Positions 1 to 11,690 of a stretch of 55,553 nucleotides of DNA are shown piece after piece. This DNA comes from Clostridiaceae bacterium. Lineage in GTDB: Bacteria > Bacillota > Clostridia > DSM-8532. Every line of letters begins with the position of its first letter. Position 1 is the stretch's first letter. The stretch lies in NCBI GenBank assembly GCA_012523705.1, contig JAAYTU010000013.1, forward strand, positions 1 through 55,553. Direction: 5' to 3'. Both the position numbers and the translations under genes were made by a program. Below the pieces are notes generated by a model. The model ran no database searches. It worked only from the letters and a program-made list of their open reading frames with translations, and was not told the origin of the DNA.

Positions 1-16
1 AAATAATATTAACCAC
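1..16 (-). CDS. Possible first codons of a gene running off the left edge
   Basis: Downstream of lysS on the minus strand there is a well-formed ribosome binding site (GGAGGGG, about positions 22-28) followed by a GTG codon at 16-14 and an open frame to the window edge. Only five codons are visible, so no product can be named. The frame is also open upstream of the GTG back into the end of lysS, so the exact start is uncertain. Confidence 0.3.
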
Positions 17-111
17 TAAAACCCCTCCACTTTCATCGTTTTGGTCAGTATGTTCAAGCTTTAATACTTCCTCGAGAATGATCTTGGAATATCTCTTGTA
101 AACGGCTGGTA

Positions 112-1695
<1,584 letters not shown>

Positions 1696-1724
1696 TTAAA
1701 GCAAAAGTACAAACAAGATTTACT

Positions 1725-2201
1725 TTATTTATAGATACTTAAAATCTTGTACTTTATCTTGCCTCCTGGCGCATCTATAACCACTTCGTCTCCGACCTTG
1801 TTTCCTAAAATAGCTTTTCCGACAGGAGATTCATTTGATATTTTGCCAGCTATGGGGTTAGCTTCTGCTGATCCGACTATCTGGTAGTCGAATTCCTCTT
1901 TTTCTTTTATATTCCGAATCTTAACTTTTGCACCTAAGCTTACTACTGCGGTATCGACCTCATCTTCATCGATAATTATAGCGGCCTTAAGCATATTTTC
2001 CAATTCAGAAATACGTTTTTCGTTTTGAGCCTGTTCAAGCTTTGCCTCGTCGTATTCGGAATTCTCTGAGATATCTCCGAAGGCCAGGGCTGCTTTTATT
2101 CTGTCTGCAATTTCTTTTCTGTTTTCGCCTTTTAGAAATTCAAGCTCTTGCTCTAATTTTTTAAGGCCCTCATAAGTGAGAAGGACTTCCTTTTTGCTCA
2201 T
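1725..2201 (-). CDS. greA: Transcription elongation factor GreA
   Basis: Rescues backtracked RNA polymerase by stimulating cleavage of the nascent RNA 3' end through the secondary channel. The N-terminal half (to about residue 75) is the antiparallel coiled coil, and its tip carries the acidic stretch [12 protein letters not shown] with the two functional acidic residues. The C-terminal half is the FKBP-like domain with the family motif SPVGKAILG near residue 125. The length of 158 residues is typical. It sits upstream of lysS, a common pairing in Firmicutes. RBS: AAAGGGG upstream of the ATG. Confidence 0.96.
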   Translation of the reverse strand: MSKKEVLLTYEGLKKLEQELEFLKGENRKEIADRIKAALAFGDISENSEYDEAKLEQAQNEKRISELENMLKAAIIIDEDEVDTAVVSLGAKVKIRNIKEKEEFDYQIVGSAEANPIAGKISNESPVGKAILGNKVGDEVVIDAPGGKIKYKILSIYK

Positions 2202-2311
2202 TCTTTTCTCCCCTTTAAATGTAACTAATTGCTTAAATGCAAAATTAGCTTATACCATTCGATATATTAAAAGTATTATAGAGTAGGACCTTAGGGATGT
2301 CAAGAGGGACA

Positions 2312-3142
2312 TCATGATGCAAAGGTTATTCTGGTCCCAAGTCTTATTGAGGCTTCAATCTCGTTAATATCATAGAAGCATGCGTAGGTTGCTATTACAA
2401 AACCCTCCAGCTCCCCCTTTTTCCATGTTCTTAATAACTTTTGCCCTAGTTTTCTCCTTATTACTTCTGAAAATTCAATATTAATATTGTATATTTTTTC
2501 TATCCTTGTATCAATAATTTTAAGCTCCTCAAAATCAACTATTGTACCTTTATACTCCTGGGGTAGATCATCAAAGCTATGGTGATCACGGGGAAACCTT
2601 AGCCAAACCCGGTTTCTTTTTAATATATCCTTGTCATTAGTTATATGTACTGGAATTCCTGTTTCCCAAAAAGCTCTCTCTGCCTCAACGGGCTCTTCCA
2701 TACCCTCAGGTATTAGTATATTAATTGTTTTTACTTTTGTGATTAGCTTTTCTATAGCATGCTCCAAATAACAGGGTAATCCCGTTATAAGTATTTCCAT
2801 ATTGCTTAAGTGCCCAAGACCTCTGAGGCTTTTGAGAACCTCATAAAAACGATTGACCACTATTTTTCTTATTACTATTTGAGTAAAACTAAGATCGTTC
2901 TGATATAATCCAAATAATTCAGGATGCTCTAAAACAGGCCATGCCGAATGTTTTTCAAATATCCTGTCAACCCTGGCCTTGCTTCTTTTGATATTGCCCA
3001 AATGAAAAAAGTCTTTGATATGGTTGCACGGAAACAGACATACAACAAAACTAAGACTATCTGATACTTCTACTTTATAGGTTTTAAGTGAGACAGGCCT
3101 CCACCATTTTTTCTTAACAGGTAAAAGAAGACCAATATTCAT
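2312..3142 (-). CDS. Uncharacterised 276-residue protein between guaB and greA
   Basis: I do not recognise a family. The protein is soluble, without signal peptide or membrane segment. A middle section (about residues 110-185) alternates hydrophobic strands and helices (MEILITGLPCYLEHAI, then INILIPEGME) in a way that suggests a Rossmann-like fold, but no nucleotide-binding motif is clear. The C-terminal part contains a basic helix (IRRKLGQKLLRTWKKG) and ends in a conserved-looking hydrophobic segment. The start ATG at 3142 has RBS GGGGAG 6 bases upstream. Both RBS and start codon lie inside one arm of a perfect 11-bp inverted repeat (see 3140-3196), so translation may be controlled by structure. 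Its neighbours are housekeeping genes and give no specific hint. Confidence 0.8.
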   Translation of the reverse strand: MNIGLLLPVKKKWWRPVSLKTYKVEVSDSLSFVVCLFPCNHIKDFFHLGNIKRSKARVDRIFEKHSAWPVLEHPELFGLYQNDLSFTQIVIRKIVVNRFYEVLKSLRGLGHLSNMEILITGLPCYLEHAIEKLITKVKTINILIPEGMEEPVEAERAFWETGIPVHITNDKDILKRNRVWLRFPRDHHSFDDLPQEYKGTIVDFEELKIIDTRIEKIYNINIEFSEVIRRKLGQKLLRTWKKGELEGFVIATYACFYDINEIEASIRLGTRITFAS

Positions 3143-3196
3143 TATGGCTCCCCTAATATTATTCTTCTACAATAATACTTTGGTCGAGCCATAATG
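3140..3196 (-). promoter_or_regulatory. Inverted repeat enclosing the RBS and start of the 276-residue gene
   Basis: CATTATGGCTC at 3140-3150 is the exact reverse complement of GAGCCATAATG at 3186-3196. In the minus-strand mRNA the downstream arm contains the end of the ribosome binding site (GGGGAG) and the ATG of the gene at 2312-3142. Pairing of the two 11-base arms across a 35-base loop would hide the start codon. It lies between the guaB stop and this gene, so it could also be an intercistronic terminator-like structure, but no U-tract follows. Confidence 0.55.
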
Positions 3197-3214
3197 ATAA
3201 CTAAAAATTTTTTA

Positions 3215-4711
<1,497 letters not shown>

Positions 4712-4752
4712 TTAATTTTCAGAAATATATTCTTCCCAAAATCTTAATAACC

Positions 4753-4781
4753 ATTATACTTTATAGGCTTGTAAAAATCAA
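4753..4781 (-). promoter_or_regulatory. Sigma-A-type promoter for guaB
   Basis: On the minus strand TTGATT (4781-4776) and a perfect TATAAT (4758-4753) are separated by 17 bases, about 80 bases upstream of the guaB ATG. No purine riboswitch consensus was seen in the leader. Confidence 0.65.
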
Positions 4782-4868
4782 TTAAGATTGGGCCAATGGC
4801 GGATTTGTAGAAATGCCTAAAAATAATGGGAAATCAACTCTAATATTTATTTTATTTTACCAATGTGA

Positions 4869-4969
4869 TATAATTATTTTCAATGCGTAAAGTGGGCATC
4901 TTGTTTGACATCTTTTTTGTGTCATTTCTTAAGACTTATTTTTGAATTCATGCATATGTTTACTATTAT
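4869..4969 (+). promoter_or_regulatory. Promoter region of the TPR-GGDEF gene
   Basis: The gap between guaB and the TPR-GGDEF gene holds two plausible plus-strand promoters: an extended -10 (TGATATAAT ending at 4874) with a poor -35, and TTGAAT (4942-4947) with TATTAT (4964-4969) at 16-base spacing. Between them lies a short dyad TGACA...TGTCA around 4917-4935. No small gene was found in the gap. Confidence 0.4.
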
Positions 4970-5029
4970 ACGAACTAATATGTAAGGCAAAAAGCAATAC
5001 AATACTTTAGTAGGATATGGTGATAATGT

Positions 5030-6574
5030 ATGAAAAATCAGAGGGCCCGTGTCGATGCACTAATCGCTGAATGTGATGATAATCCCGGTCAAAGCACCGA
5101 CGAGAATCTAGAACGCGCAAAAGAAGCTTTGGAGCTTTCCACATCTATTCAATATGACCTAGGAATATTTGAAGGCCACTTCAGAATAGCCCGTTGTATG
5201 ATGTCAAAGGGGGAAAACGAAGAGGCAATACAACATCTGGACATATGCTATTCAATTGCTATTACCCTCGATGACAAGGTCCGTATTGCCAGAACTGAGA
5301 ATTTCTTTGGTATCGCATATTATAATCTGGGGGTTACTTCAAAAAGCTTAGAGCATCTGCTTCAGGCTCTTGACATTTCTAAGTCTGATAATTATCCCGA
5401 AATTGAATGCTGGGTATATAATAATATCTGCAGTATTCTTGCTGAGCTTGGAGACTATGAGACTGCCCTCAGCTATCTGTATACTCTGCTTGAAATAGTT
5501 TTAAAAAACCCTGATTCACAATTTCCGCTCTGCGTTGTCTATAGAAATCTTGCGTTTACTCTTCATTGCATGAATGAGATTACCGAGGCCGAATCATATG
5601 CAATTAATTCATTAGAGCTTGCATTAAAGAATGAAAATGTTCAGATTGTATGTGAAAGCTATTATATTTTAGGAGAAATCCGCTTCGGTCAGAATAATAA
5701 AACCGAGGCCAATGATTATTATCTGAAAGCCTTGTCCATTGCCGAGCATGTTTCTAATAATTATTACATAGCACTAATCTACAGTAAATTAAGCAAGCTT
5801 TACTGTGCTATGGGCTCCCATGACACTGCCTTTGACACAGCTTTGTATGCATACAATTATGTTATGAAGCTGGATTATCCAATTCTGAAAAGAAATATAG
5901 CCCTTATCCTGGCAGAGATATGCAGAATAAAGAATAATACAAAAATGCTTATTGAATCCCTTATGGCTTACAAAGGAATTACACAAACGCTGGAGAATGA
6001 GAATCTTCATCGTCAGCAGACCTTTATCAAGGCACAGTTAATGCTCTTTAATCTTCAGAAGGATAATGAAAGGCTAAGAATCGAAATCGAGCGTGATCCT
6101 CTTACAGGTTGCTTAAGCGGCCGAACCTTCCCAGACCGCATCACAAAGGCTCTATCGGTGTGTGGAAATAAAGGGGCACTCATCTTTTTGGATGTTGATA
6201 ATCTGAAAAATGTAAATGACTCCTATGGTCACGATGCAGGTGATGATTTGTTAAAAGGATTTGCTAAGGATTTAATGGATTCTCTTCCAAAGGAGGCACT
6301 AAAAATACGTTTGTCTGGTGATGAGTTTATTGTCTTTTTACCTAAAGCCGGAAAAGCTGAAGCCACAAGGAATCTTGATAAGCTCATGACCTCTCTCTCA
6401 CGCCCCCATAAAATAGGAGGATTGTTTCTGCCCATAACAGTAAGTGCCGGTGTTGCACTTTGTCCTGATCACTCAACTGATATAAGAAGACTTAAAAAGA
6501 TGGCTGATGAAGCAATGTATGTGGCTAAACAATCAGGCCGCGGAGGATACAAAGTTTATAATATGTCCTCCTGA
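5030..6574 (+). CDS. TPR-repeat protein with C-terminal GGDEF domain (putative diguanylate cyclase)
   Basis: Residues about 10-340 are helix-turn-helix tetratricopeptide-like repeats, for example the segments around HFRIARCMMSKGENEEAI and NFFGIAYYNLGVTSKSLEHL. They are followed by a short coiled linker and a GGDEF domain from about residue 355 (RDPLTGCLSGR) to the end. The signature is SGDEF at about residues 428-432, a variant known in active cyclases. The upstream product-inhibition RxxD site is absent (EALK instead). There is no signal peptide or membrane span, so it is probably a cytosolic c-di-GMP synthase controlled by protein or peptide binding to the TPR superhelix. The gene stands alone on the plus strand, and its stop codon abuts the stop of pth with no base between. 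Confidence 0.9.
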   Translation: MKNQRARVDALIAECDDNPGQSTDENLERAKEALELSTSIQYDLGIFEGHFRIARCMMSKGENEEAIQHLDICYSIAITLDDKVRIARTENFFGIAYYNLGVTSKSLEHLLQALDISKSDNYPEIECWVYNNICSILAELGDYETALSYLYTLLEIVLKNPDSQFPLCVVYRNLAFTLHCMNEITEAESYAINSLELALKNENVQIVCESYYILGEIRFGQNNKTEANDYYLKALSIAEHVSNNYYIALIYSKLSKLYCAMGSHDTAFDTALYAYNYVMKLDYPILKRNIALILAEICRIKNNTKMLIESLMAYKGITQTLENENLHRQQTFIKAQLMLFNLQKDNERLRIEIERDPLTGCLSGRTFPDRITKALSVCGNKGALIFLDVDNLKNVNDSYGHDAGDDLLKGFAKDLMDSLPKEALKIRLSGDEFIVFLPKAGKAEATRNLDKLMTSLSRPHKIGGLFLPITVSAGVALCPDHSTDIRRLKKMADEAMYVAKQSGRGGYKVYNMSS

Positions 6575-7138
6575 TTATTGGCCGTTATATTTGCTCATTG
6601 CTATTTCAACCGAGGCACAAAGAATTGTTGCCACTGCAAGGGATACATTCTCAATAGCAGCATTAATTTTTGTCCTCTCCTCATCTGAGAATTTGCTTGT
6701 GACATAGGCGGCCAAATCCATTCTTTCAGGGGCTTTGCCTATACCTATGCGTATTCGGGGAAAATCCTCGGTTTTGATATGACTCAAAATAGAGCGCATT
6801 CCATTGTGAGTACCCGCTCCCCCCTTGGATCTAATCCTCAAATAGCCAGGATCCAGATCTATATCATCATATATTACAATAAGATTCTGAGAAGGAATCT
6901 TATAATAGGACAGTATTTCCCCTATGGCCTCTCCGCTGTTGTTCATATATGTTTGAGGCTTTACAAGCATAACCTTTTGTCCCTGAATAATGCCTTCGGC
7001 CACAAGGGATTTATGCTTCGTTTTAAAACTATTGATTCTATATTGTGCTGCCAGATAGTCAACAGCATCAAACCCGACGTTGTGTCGGGTTCGTTCATAC
7101 TTTGGTCCCATATTTCCCAGGCCAGCAATAACATACAT
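6575..7138 (-). CDS. pth: Peptidyl-tRNA hydrolase
   Basis: Cleaves peptidyl-tRNA released by stalled ribosomes. The active-site set is present: Asn9 in GLGNMG, the catalytic His19 in TRHN, Asn in TYMNNSG, Asp in IYDDIDLDPG and Asn in THNGMRS. The first of these motifs has Met where Pro is usual. The start is the ATG at 7138 with AGAGG upstream; the longer open frame to 7234 would run into prs and lacks conserved sequence. The length of 187 residues is normal. It lies just downstream of prs, the order common in Firmicutes (spoVG-glmU-prs-pth), and converges with the TPR-GGDEF gene with no intergenic base. Confidence 0.96.
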   Translation of the reverse strand: MYVIAGLGNMGPKYERTRHNVGFDAVDYLAAQYRINSFKTKHKSLVAEGIIQGQKVMLVKPQTYMNNSGEAIGEILSYYKIPSQNLIVIYDDIDLDPGYLRIRSKGGAGTHNGMRSILSHIKTEDFPRIRIGIGKAPERMDLAAYVTSKFSDEERTKINAAIENVSLAVATILCASVEIAMSKYNGQ

Positions 7139-7163
7139 AGAAAAACCTCTTATACTAACACAA

Positions 7164-8126
7164 TTACTGTTGTGTAAATATTGTAGAGATTGAAATATCT
7201 CCGTAAATTCTTTCGATAGCCTCAGCAAACACATCTGCTACCGACAGTTTAGTTATTTTACTTATGCTCTTCTCCTTGGTAAGGGGCACTGTATTAAGCA
7301 TTACCATTTCCTTTATTGCAGATGTACGGATTCTGTCAATAGCTGGCCCTGAAAGAACTCCATGGGTACAGCAGGCGTAAACCTCTTTTGCTCCCATATC
7401 GTGTAAAGCATTAGCGGCATTTACAATGGTACCGGCTGTATCAATTACGTCATCAACAAGCACAACCCGTCTTCCTTTAACATCTCCAATAATATTCATA
7501 ACCTCGCATACATTAGCCTTAGGTCTTCTTTTATCAATTATGGCCAGAGGAGCATCCAGCCTCTCTGCAAATTTTCTGGATCTTCCCACGCTTCCCACAT
7601 CAGGCGATACCACAACAAAATCATCCATATCCCCTGCAAACTTCTTGTAAAAATACTGTGCCAATATGGGGGTTCCTAACAGATGGTCCACCGGAATATC
7701 AAAAAAGCCTTGTAGTTGCGGTGCGTGCAAATCCATGGTCAGGATACGATCAGCCCCTGCAACAGTCAAAATATTGGCCACAAGCTTTGCTGAAATGGGG
7801 TCCCTGGCCTTTGCCTTCCTGTCCTGTCTAGCATAACCGAAATAAGGCATAACAGCAGTTATGCGACCTGCCGATGCACGTTTCAGCGCATCGATTAAAA
7901 TTAGTAACTCAACAAGATTTTCGTTTACTGGCGGGCAGGTGGATTGAATAATAAACACGTCCGAGCCTCTTACAACCTCGTTAATACTGATTGCGATTTC
8001 TCCGTCCGAGAACCTAGAAACCACGGCCTCTCCAAGAGGCAACCCTACCTTTAGTGCAATCTCATCTGCCAGCTCCCTATTAGAGTTCCCAGCAAAAATC
8101 TTAATGTCCTTACCGTGAAGATTCAT
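7164..8126 (-). CDS. prs: Ribose-phosphate pyrophosphokinase (PRPP synthase)
   Basis: Makes PRPP from ribose 5-phosphate and ATP for purine, pyrimidine, His, Trp and NAD synthesis. Class I motifs are intact: [19 protein letters not shown], the metal-binding region [13 protein letters not shown] and the PRPP loop [13 protein letters not shown] near residue 220. The chosen ATG at 8126 gives 320 residues and begins with the expected [16 protein letters not shown] lies 12 bases upstream, and the in-frame TTG codons nearer to it (8138, 8135) are too close. It lies between glmU and pth, all likely co-transcribed. Confidence 0.97.
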   Translation of the reverse strand: MNLHGKDIKIFAGNSNRELADEIALKVGLPLGEAVVSRFSDGEIAISINEVVRGSDVFIIQSTCPPVNENLVELLILIDALKRASAGRITAVMPYFGYARQDRKAKARDPISAKLVANILTVAGADRILTMDLHAPQLQGFFDIPVDHLLGTPILAQYFYKKFAGDMDDFVVVSPDVGSVGRSRKFAERLDAPLAIIDKRRPKANVCEVMNIIGDVKGRRVVLVDDVIDTAGTIVNAANALHDMGAKEVYACCTHGVLSGPAIDRIRTSAIKEMVMLNTVPLTKEKSISKITKLSVADVFAEAIERIYGDISISTIFTQQ

Positions 8127-8160
8127 AAGATACAACAACCTCCAATAAGAAATTCCTATT

Positions 8161-9438
8161 CTATTTTTTATCTAAGCCTTTTTTCCTAACCCAATCTGCT
8201 ATGATTGTCTGAGAACTCCTGGCTATAGCAAGGGAATACTCAGGCACTTCCTTGGTAATTGTTGAGCCTGCCCCAACAAATGCATTATGTTTAACTACTA
8301 CCGGCGAAACAAGGTTAACATTGCATCCAATAAAGGCATCATCTTCAACAACGGTTCTATGCTTCTGTCTGCCATCATAGTTTACTGTAATTGAACCACA
8401 ACCTATATTAACACCTTTTCCGATATCAGAATCACCAATATAAGAAAGATGGGGTACCTTAGAATTATCGCCAATAACTGAATTCTTTATTTCAACAAAA
8501 TCACCGATTTTAATGTGGTCTCCAATTTTCGAACCGGGTCTTATGTAAGCAAAGGGACCAATGTTTGTACTGTCACCAACCTGAGATTGTAAAATTACAG
8601 CATTTAACGCACTAACATTATTACCTAAAATGCTTTCCTCAATCATGGTATTAGGCCCGATAGTACATCCGGTGCCAATTTTGGTTTCACCTTTAATAAC
8701 TGTGCCCTGATAAATCTCAGTGTCCATTCCTATTTTAGCTTTAGGATGAATCATACATGTAGCAGGAAAATGAAATGTTACTCCATTTTCCATATGCCTG
8801 TTAATTATACGAGTTTGAATAACCTGCTCAGCCTCACAAAGACTTTGTCTGTTATTTACCACTATAAGCTCTTCGGGCTGGGAAGTAATATAATTAAATA
8901 GCTTCAAGCCTTTCTTAAAATAAATCTTCAGTATATCACTGGTGTATAGCTCATTAATGTCCTCCCCTATAAATTCAGAATCAAATAGCTTTAGAATAGC
9001 TTTTGTATTAATAAAACAAATATCCGAAAGACTGCCTTCAGGGGTAGAAAATACAGTAACCATATTTTCCTTAGCAATATGAAAGTCATAAGCAGCCTTT
9101 ATGGTTTCATCTTTAATAGCCGGGCAATTCCCGGGTAAAAGAAGGACCGTGCCATCAATGTTTTTTTCTATATCACTTCTTAAAAGGGAAAGGGCATTTC
9201 CCACAGATTCTGCTTCGCCTTGGTTGACAATAATGCTGCTATCAGGTAAAAGTGATTCTATATCATAGTTGCTATTATTTAAAGCCACTACAAGAGAGCC
9301 TGAACCGGCTCGTAATCCAACCTCTGTAACATAAGATATCATAGCCTGGCCGCAAATCTCATGTGTGTATAAAGGCTTAGCTGATTTCATATCAGCTCCT
9401 TTACTCGATGCGAGGATTATTGTTGTAAGTTCCTGCAT
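8161..9438 (-). CDS. glmU: GlmU homologue: intact acetyltransferase half, degenerate uridyltransferase half
   Basis: In normal GlmU the C-terminal left-handed beta-helix acetylates glucosamine 1-phosphate and the N-terminal domain adds UMP to give UDP-GlcNAc. Here the hexapeptide-repeat half (about residues 235-425) is well kept, with AYIRPG, FVEIKNS, the catalytic His at about 330 in [11 protein letters not shown], and NYDG. The N-terminal half is not. The LAAGxGTRMKS loop reads [11 protein letters not shown], losing two glycines and the catalytic Arg. The GTAHA uridine motif reads VGNAL. The metal Asp of GDxP is Asn104 (GNCP). The GYGRI...KDA stretch is deleted. The protein is 425 residues against about 455. 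The frame is open throughout. The operon position (spoVG-glmU-prs) is standard. It probably still acetylates, and UMP transfer is likely lost. Confidence 0.88.
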   Translation of the reverse strand: MQELTTIILASSKGADMKSAKPLYTHEICGQAMISYVTEVGLRAGSGSLVVALNNSNYDIESLLPDSSIIVNQGEAESVGNALSLLRSDIEKNIDGTVLLLPGNCPAIKDETIKAAYDFHIAKENMVTVFSTPEGSLSDICFINTKAILKLFDSEFIGEDINELYTSDILKIYFKKGLKLFNYITSQPEELIVVNNRQSLCEAEQVIQTRIINRHMENGVTFHFPATCMIHPKAKIGMDTEIYQGTVIKGETKIGTGCTIGPNTMIEESILGNNVSALNAVILQSQVGDSTNIGPFAYIRPGSKIGDHIKIGDFVEIKNSVIGDNSKVPHLSYIGDSDIGKGVNIGCGSITVNYDGRQKHRTVVEDDAFIGCNVNLVSPVVVKHNAFVGAGSTITKEVPEYSLAIARSSQTIIADWVRKKGLDKK

Positions 9439-9472
9439 GAGCACCAAAACCTCCTAAATATAAATTGAAAAT

Positions 9473-9496
9473 ATTTCCCATATTTACTGGGGAAAT
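9473..9496 (-). terminator. Hairpin just upstream of glmU
   Basis: ATTTCCC and GGGGAAAT arms flank a short loop, followed on the minus strand by ATTTTCAATTT. It lies about 35-60 bases before the glmU start and behind the spoVG terminator. It may be a second terminator or an attenuator. Confidence 0.4.
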
Positions 9497-9582
9497 AGTA
9501 ATTATTTTTGCCACATGTTTATTCTCTCATTTTTATTATAGTAATGCAATTGACAAAATACATATTTTAATCAAATAAAATA

Positions 9583-9606
9583 GACACTTCTTAATAATGA
9601 AGTGCC
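9583..9606 (-). terminator. Terminator downstream of spoVG
   Basis: The minus-strand sequence GGCACTTC-loop-GAAGTGTC is followed by TATTTTATTT, about 24 bases after the spoVG stop. A typical intrinsic terminator that would partly insulate glmU from spoVG transcription. Confidence 0.6.
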
Positions 9607-9629
9607 TAATATCATGTCATTTTAGAAAC

Positions 9630-9920
9630 CTATTCGTTACTTAGTGCGCCTGCGGCTTCTTCTTCTGCCAACATTGATTGATACTTCTCCAATATGGCAT
9701 TTTGAACTTTCTGTCTAGCATCTGCGTTGATAGGATGTGCTATATCGCGAAATTCACCAGTCGGGGTTTTGCGACTGGGCATTGCAATAAACATTCCGCT
9801 CTGACTCTCAATTATTTTGATGTCATGAATTACAAATTCATTGTCAAAAGTAACTGATACTACAGCTCTCATCTTTCCTTCTGCATCAACTTTACGAATT
9901 CTAATATCTGTAATTTCCAT
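9630..9920 (-). CDS. spoVG: Septation/sporulation regulator SpoVG
   Basis: A small nucleic-acid-binding protein that affects asymmetric septation and sporulation in Bacilli and Clostridia. It begins [12 protein letters not shown] and contains the family stretch [20 protein letters not shown]. The start is the ATG at 9920, 12 bases after GGAGG, giving 96 residues against 97 in B. subtilis; the GTG at 9932 is too near the RBS. The C-terminal tail after residue 80 is acidic (EEEAAGAL). A near-perfect sigma-H promoter precedes it at 9977-10005. Confidence 0.95.
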   Translation of the reverse strand: MEITDIRIRKVDAEGKMRAVVSVTFDNEFVIHDIKIIESQSGMFIAMPSRKTPTGEFRDIAHPINADARQKVQNAILEKYQSMLAEEEAAGALSNE

Positions 9921-9976
9921 CTTAGCAGCCACCCTCCGTTAAACAAAAGTAGTTTTTATTTTATAGCTGATAATAC

Positions 9977-10005
9977 AAATTCGCCAAAACTTCCAGAAAT
10001 CCTCT
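9977..10005 (-). promoter_or_regulatory. Sigma-H promoter of spoVG
   Basis: Reading the minus strand, AGAGGATTT (10005-9997) matches the sigma-H -35 consensus RnAGGAwWW at every position. After 11 bases, GGCGAATTT (9985-9977) matches the -10 consensus RnnGAATwW at every position. spoVG is a classical sigma-H gene, so the call rests on both sequence and known regulation. Confidence 0.8.
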
Positions 10006-10170
10006 TTTTTTTATTAAATATTTTTAAAAATTTCCATTAAGCATTATGATGACCCTTGCAAAATGTGATTTTATAACGAATTGAGCAATTATTCAAATTA
10101 TGTATTAAATTTAAAATTAAAGGTAAAAATTTATAATTATTATATACATATTAATCACTAAAGCAAATTC

Positions 10171-10200
10171 TTGTACAAGGGCTTGTATTTGATATATAAT
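10171..10200 (+). promoter_or_regulatory. Sigma-A-type promoter for murC
   Basis: TTGTAC at 10171-10176 and TATAAT at 10195-10200 are separated by 18 bases, with the murC ATG 32 bases downstream. The remainder of the murC-spoVG divergent region (about 9921-10170) is AT-rich and holds the sigma-H promoter; no further gene is seen. Confidence 0.65.
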
Positions 10201-10231
10201 TTTATCTGTATTTATTACTTGGGAGTGTATT

Positions 10232-11635
10232 ATGGGAACCAACAAATTATATTTATCTGATAATAATATGACTGTTCATATGATAGGAATAGGCGGTATA
10301 AGCATGAGCGGGCTTGCCGAGATTCTGATGAACAAGAATGTAAAGATCACTGGTTCAGATTGCACAGAGTCTGAAATAACAAAAAGGTTGTCTGAAATGG
10401 GGGCAATTATTTCCCTTGGTCACAGCGCCTCAAATATTTCAGGACAGGACCTGGTAGTTTATACAGCGGCTATTTCGCAGGATAATCCTGAGCTTATGGA
10501 AGCAAAGAGGCAGGGAATTCCCACAATTGAGCGCTCAGAGCTTTTAGGGGCTATTATGGACCAATATGAAAACAGCATTGCAATCTCAGGAACCCACGGT
10601 AAAACCACAACCACCTCCATGATCTCCTCAATTGCATTAGAGGCAGGCTTAGATCCTACAATTCATGTCGGAGGACTTTTGGATATAATAGGTGGAAATA
10701 CCCGGGTTGGAGAAAGTCAGTACTTTATTGCAGAAGCCTGTGAATATAAAAACAGCTTTCTGCACTTTAGGCCTTCTATTGCAATTGTCCTGAACATTGA
10801 TGCAGACCATTTGGATTTTTTCAAGGATATAGATGATATTCGAAAATCCTTTGAAGCATTTATCTCCAATGTACGGCCTTCAGGCGGAGTTGTGCTCAAC
10901 ATTGATGATCCCCAGGTCAGAAACCTGTCAAAGGTATTGACAAGACCATATGCAACCTTCGGAATCACCTCTCCAAACGCCGATTGGTCCTGTGAGTATA
11001 CCTTTAAAGACGGATACGCAAATCTTGATGTTTACTATAAAAAAGCATTTTGGGCAAATATTAAGCTGCCGGTGCCTGGGATGCATAATATTTCAAATGC
11101 ACTAGCGGCCATTGCTACTTGCCACAGCCTGGGTATACAAAAAAACTCCATAGTTTCAGGGCTGGAGAAATTTAAGAATCCCCACAGAAGGCTTGAGGAT
11201 AAGGGAATGTTTTATGGAATAAGGGTTATGGACGACTATGCCCACCACCCGACAGAAATACAGGCCAGTTTAAACGCTGCAAGGATATTAACAACCAACA
11301 AGCTTTTCTGTGTATTTCAGCCCCATACCTATACACGCACATATGAGCTTCTGGATGACTTCTCCAAATCCTTCGCCCAGGCCGACACAGTAATTGTTAC
11401 CGATATCTATGCTGCTAGAGAAAAGGATACCGGCATAATTAACTCCCGCATGTTAAGCGACAGAATCAACATGATTACAGGAAATTCTGTCTATATATCT
11501 GAATTTGATGATATTATCAAATACTTAACTGAGAATGCCTCCTCAGGTGATTTAATCATCACAATGGGTGCGGGAAATATTAATAAGCTTAGCCACCAGC
11601 TTGTAAAGGAGACGAAGATTTCTCCTTCACCTTGA
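10232..11635 (+). CDS. murC: UDP-N-acetylmuramate--L-alanine ligase
   Basis: Adds L-alanine to UDP-MurNAc with ATP, the first cytoplasmic step of peptidoglycan stem-peptide synthesis. The N-terminal Rossmann-like UDP-binding domain has GIGGISMSGLAEIL. The central domain has the ATP loop GTHGKTTTTS at about residues 115-124 and the conserved NIDADHLDFF. The C-terminal domain has the family motif DDYAHHPTEI. The 467 residues are normal. RBS GGGAG 6 bases before the ATG. It is a single gene converging with spoIIE, and a palindromic repeat fills the 55-base gap between them. Confidence 0.96.
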   Translation: MGTNKLYLSDNNMTVHMIGIGGISMSGLAEILMNKNVKITGSDCTESEITKRLSEMGAIISLGHSASNISGQDLVVYTAAISQDNPELMEAKRQGIPTIERSELLGAIMDQYENSIAISGTHGKTTTTSMISSIALEAGLDPTIHVGGLLDIIGGNTRVGESQYFIAEACEYKNSFLHFRPSIAIVLNIDADHLDFFKDIDDIRKSFEAFISNVRPSGGVVLNIDDPQVRNLSKVLTRPYATFGITSPNADWSCEYTFKDGYANLDVYYKKAFWANIKLPVPGMHNISNALAAIATCHSLGIQKNSIVSGLEKFKNPHRRLEDKGMFYGIRVMDDYAHHPTEIQASLNAARILTTNKLFCVFQPHTYTRTYELLDDFSKSFAQADTVIVTDIYAAREKDTGIINSRMLSDRINMITGNSVYISEFDDIIKYLTENASSGDLIITMGAGNINKLSHQLVKETKISPSP

Positions 11636-11663
11636 ATAACTGACGGGATTACAGATTCCCTAG

Positions 11664-11690
11664 TAGGACAAAGAACAGTCCCCTGTCTTA
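11664..11690. repeat. Copy of the GGGGACGGTTC palindromic repeat family
   Basis: The stretch AGGACA...CAGTCCCCTGTCTTA fits the dispersed repeat (arms GACAG/CTGTC around a GGGGACGGTTC-like core) and ends directly at the spoIIE stop codon. It sits between two convergent genes. Confidence 0.6.
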
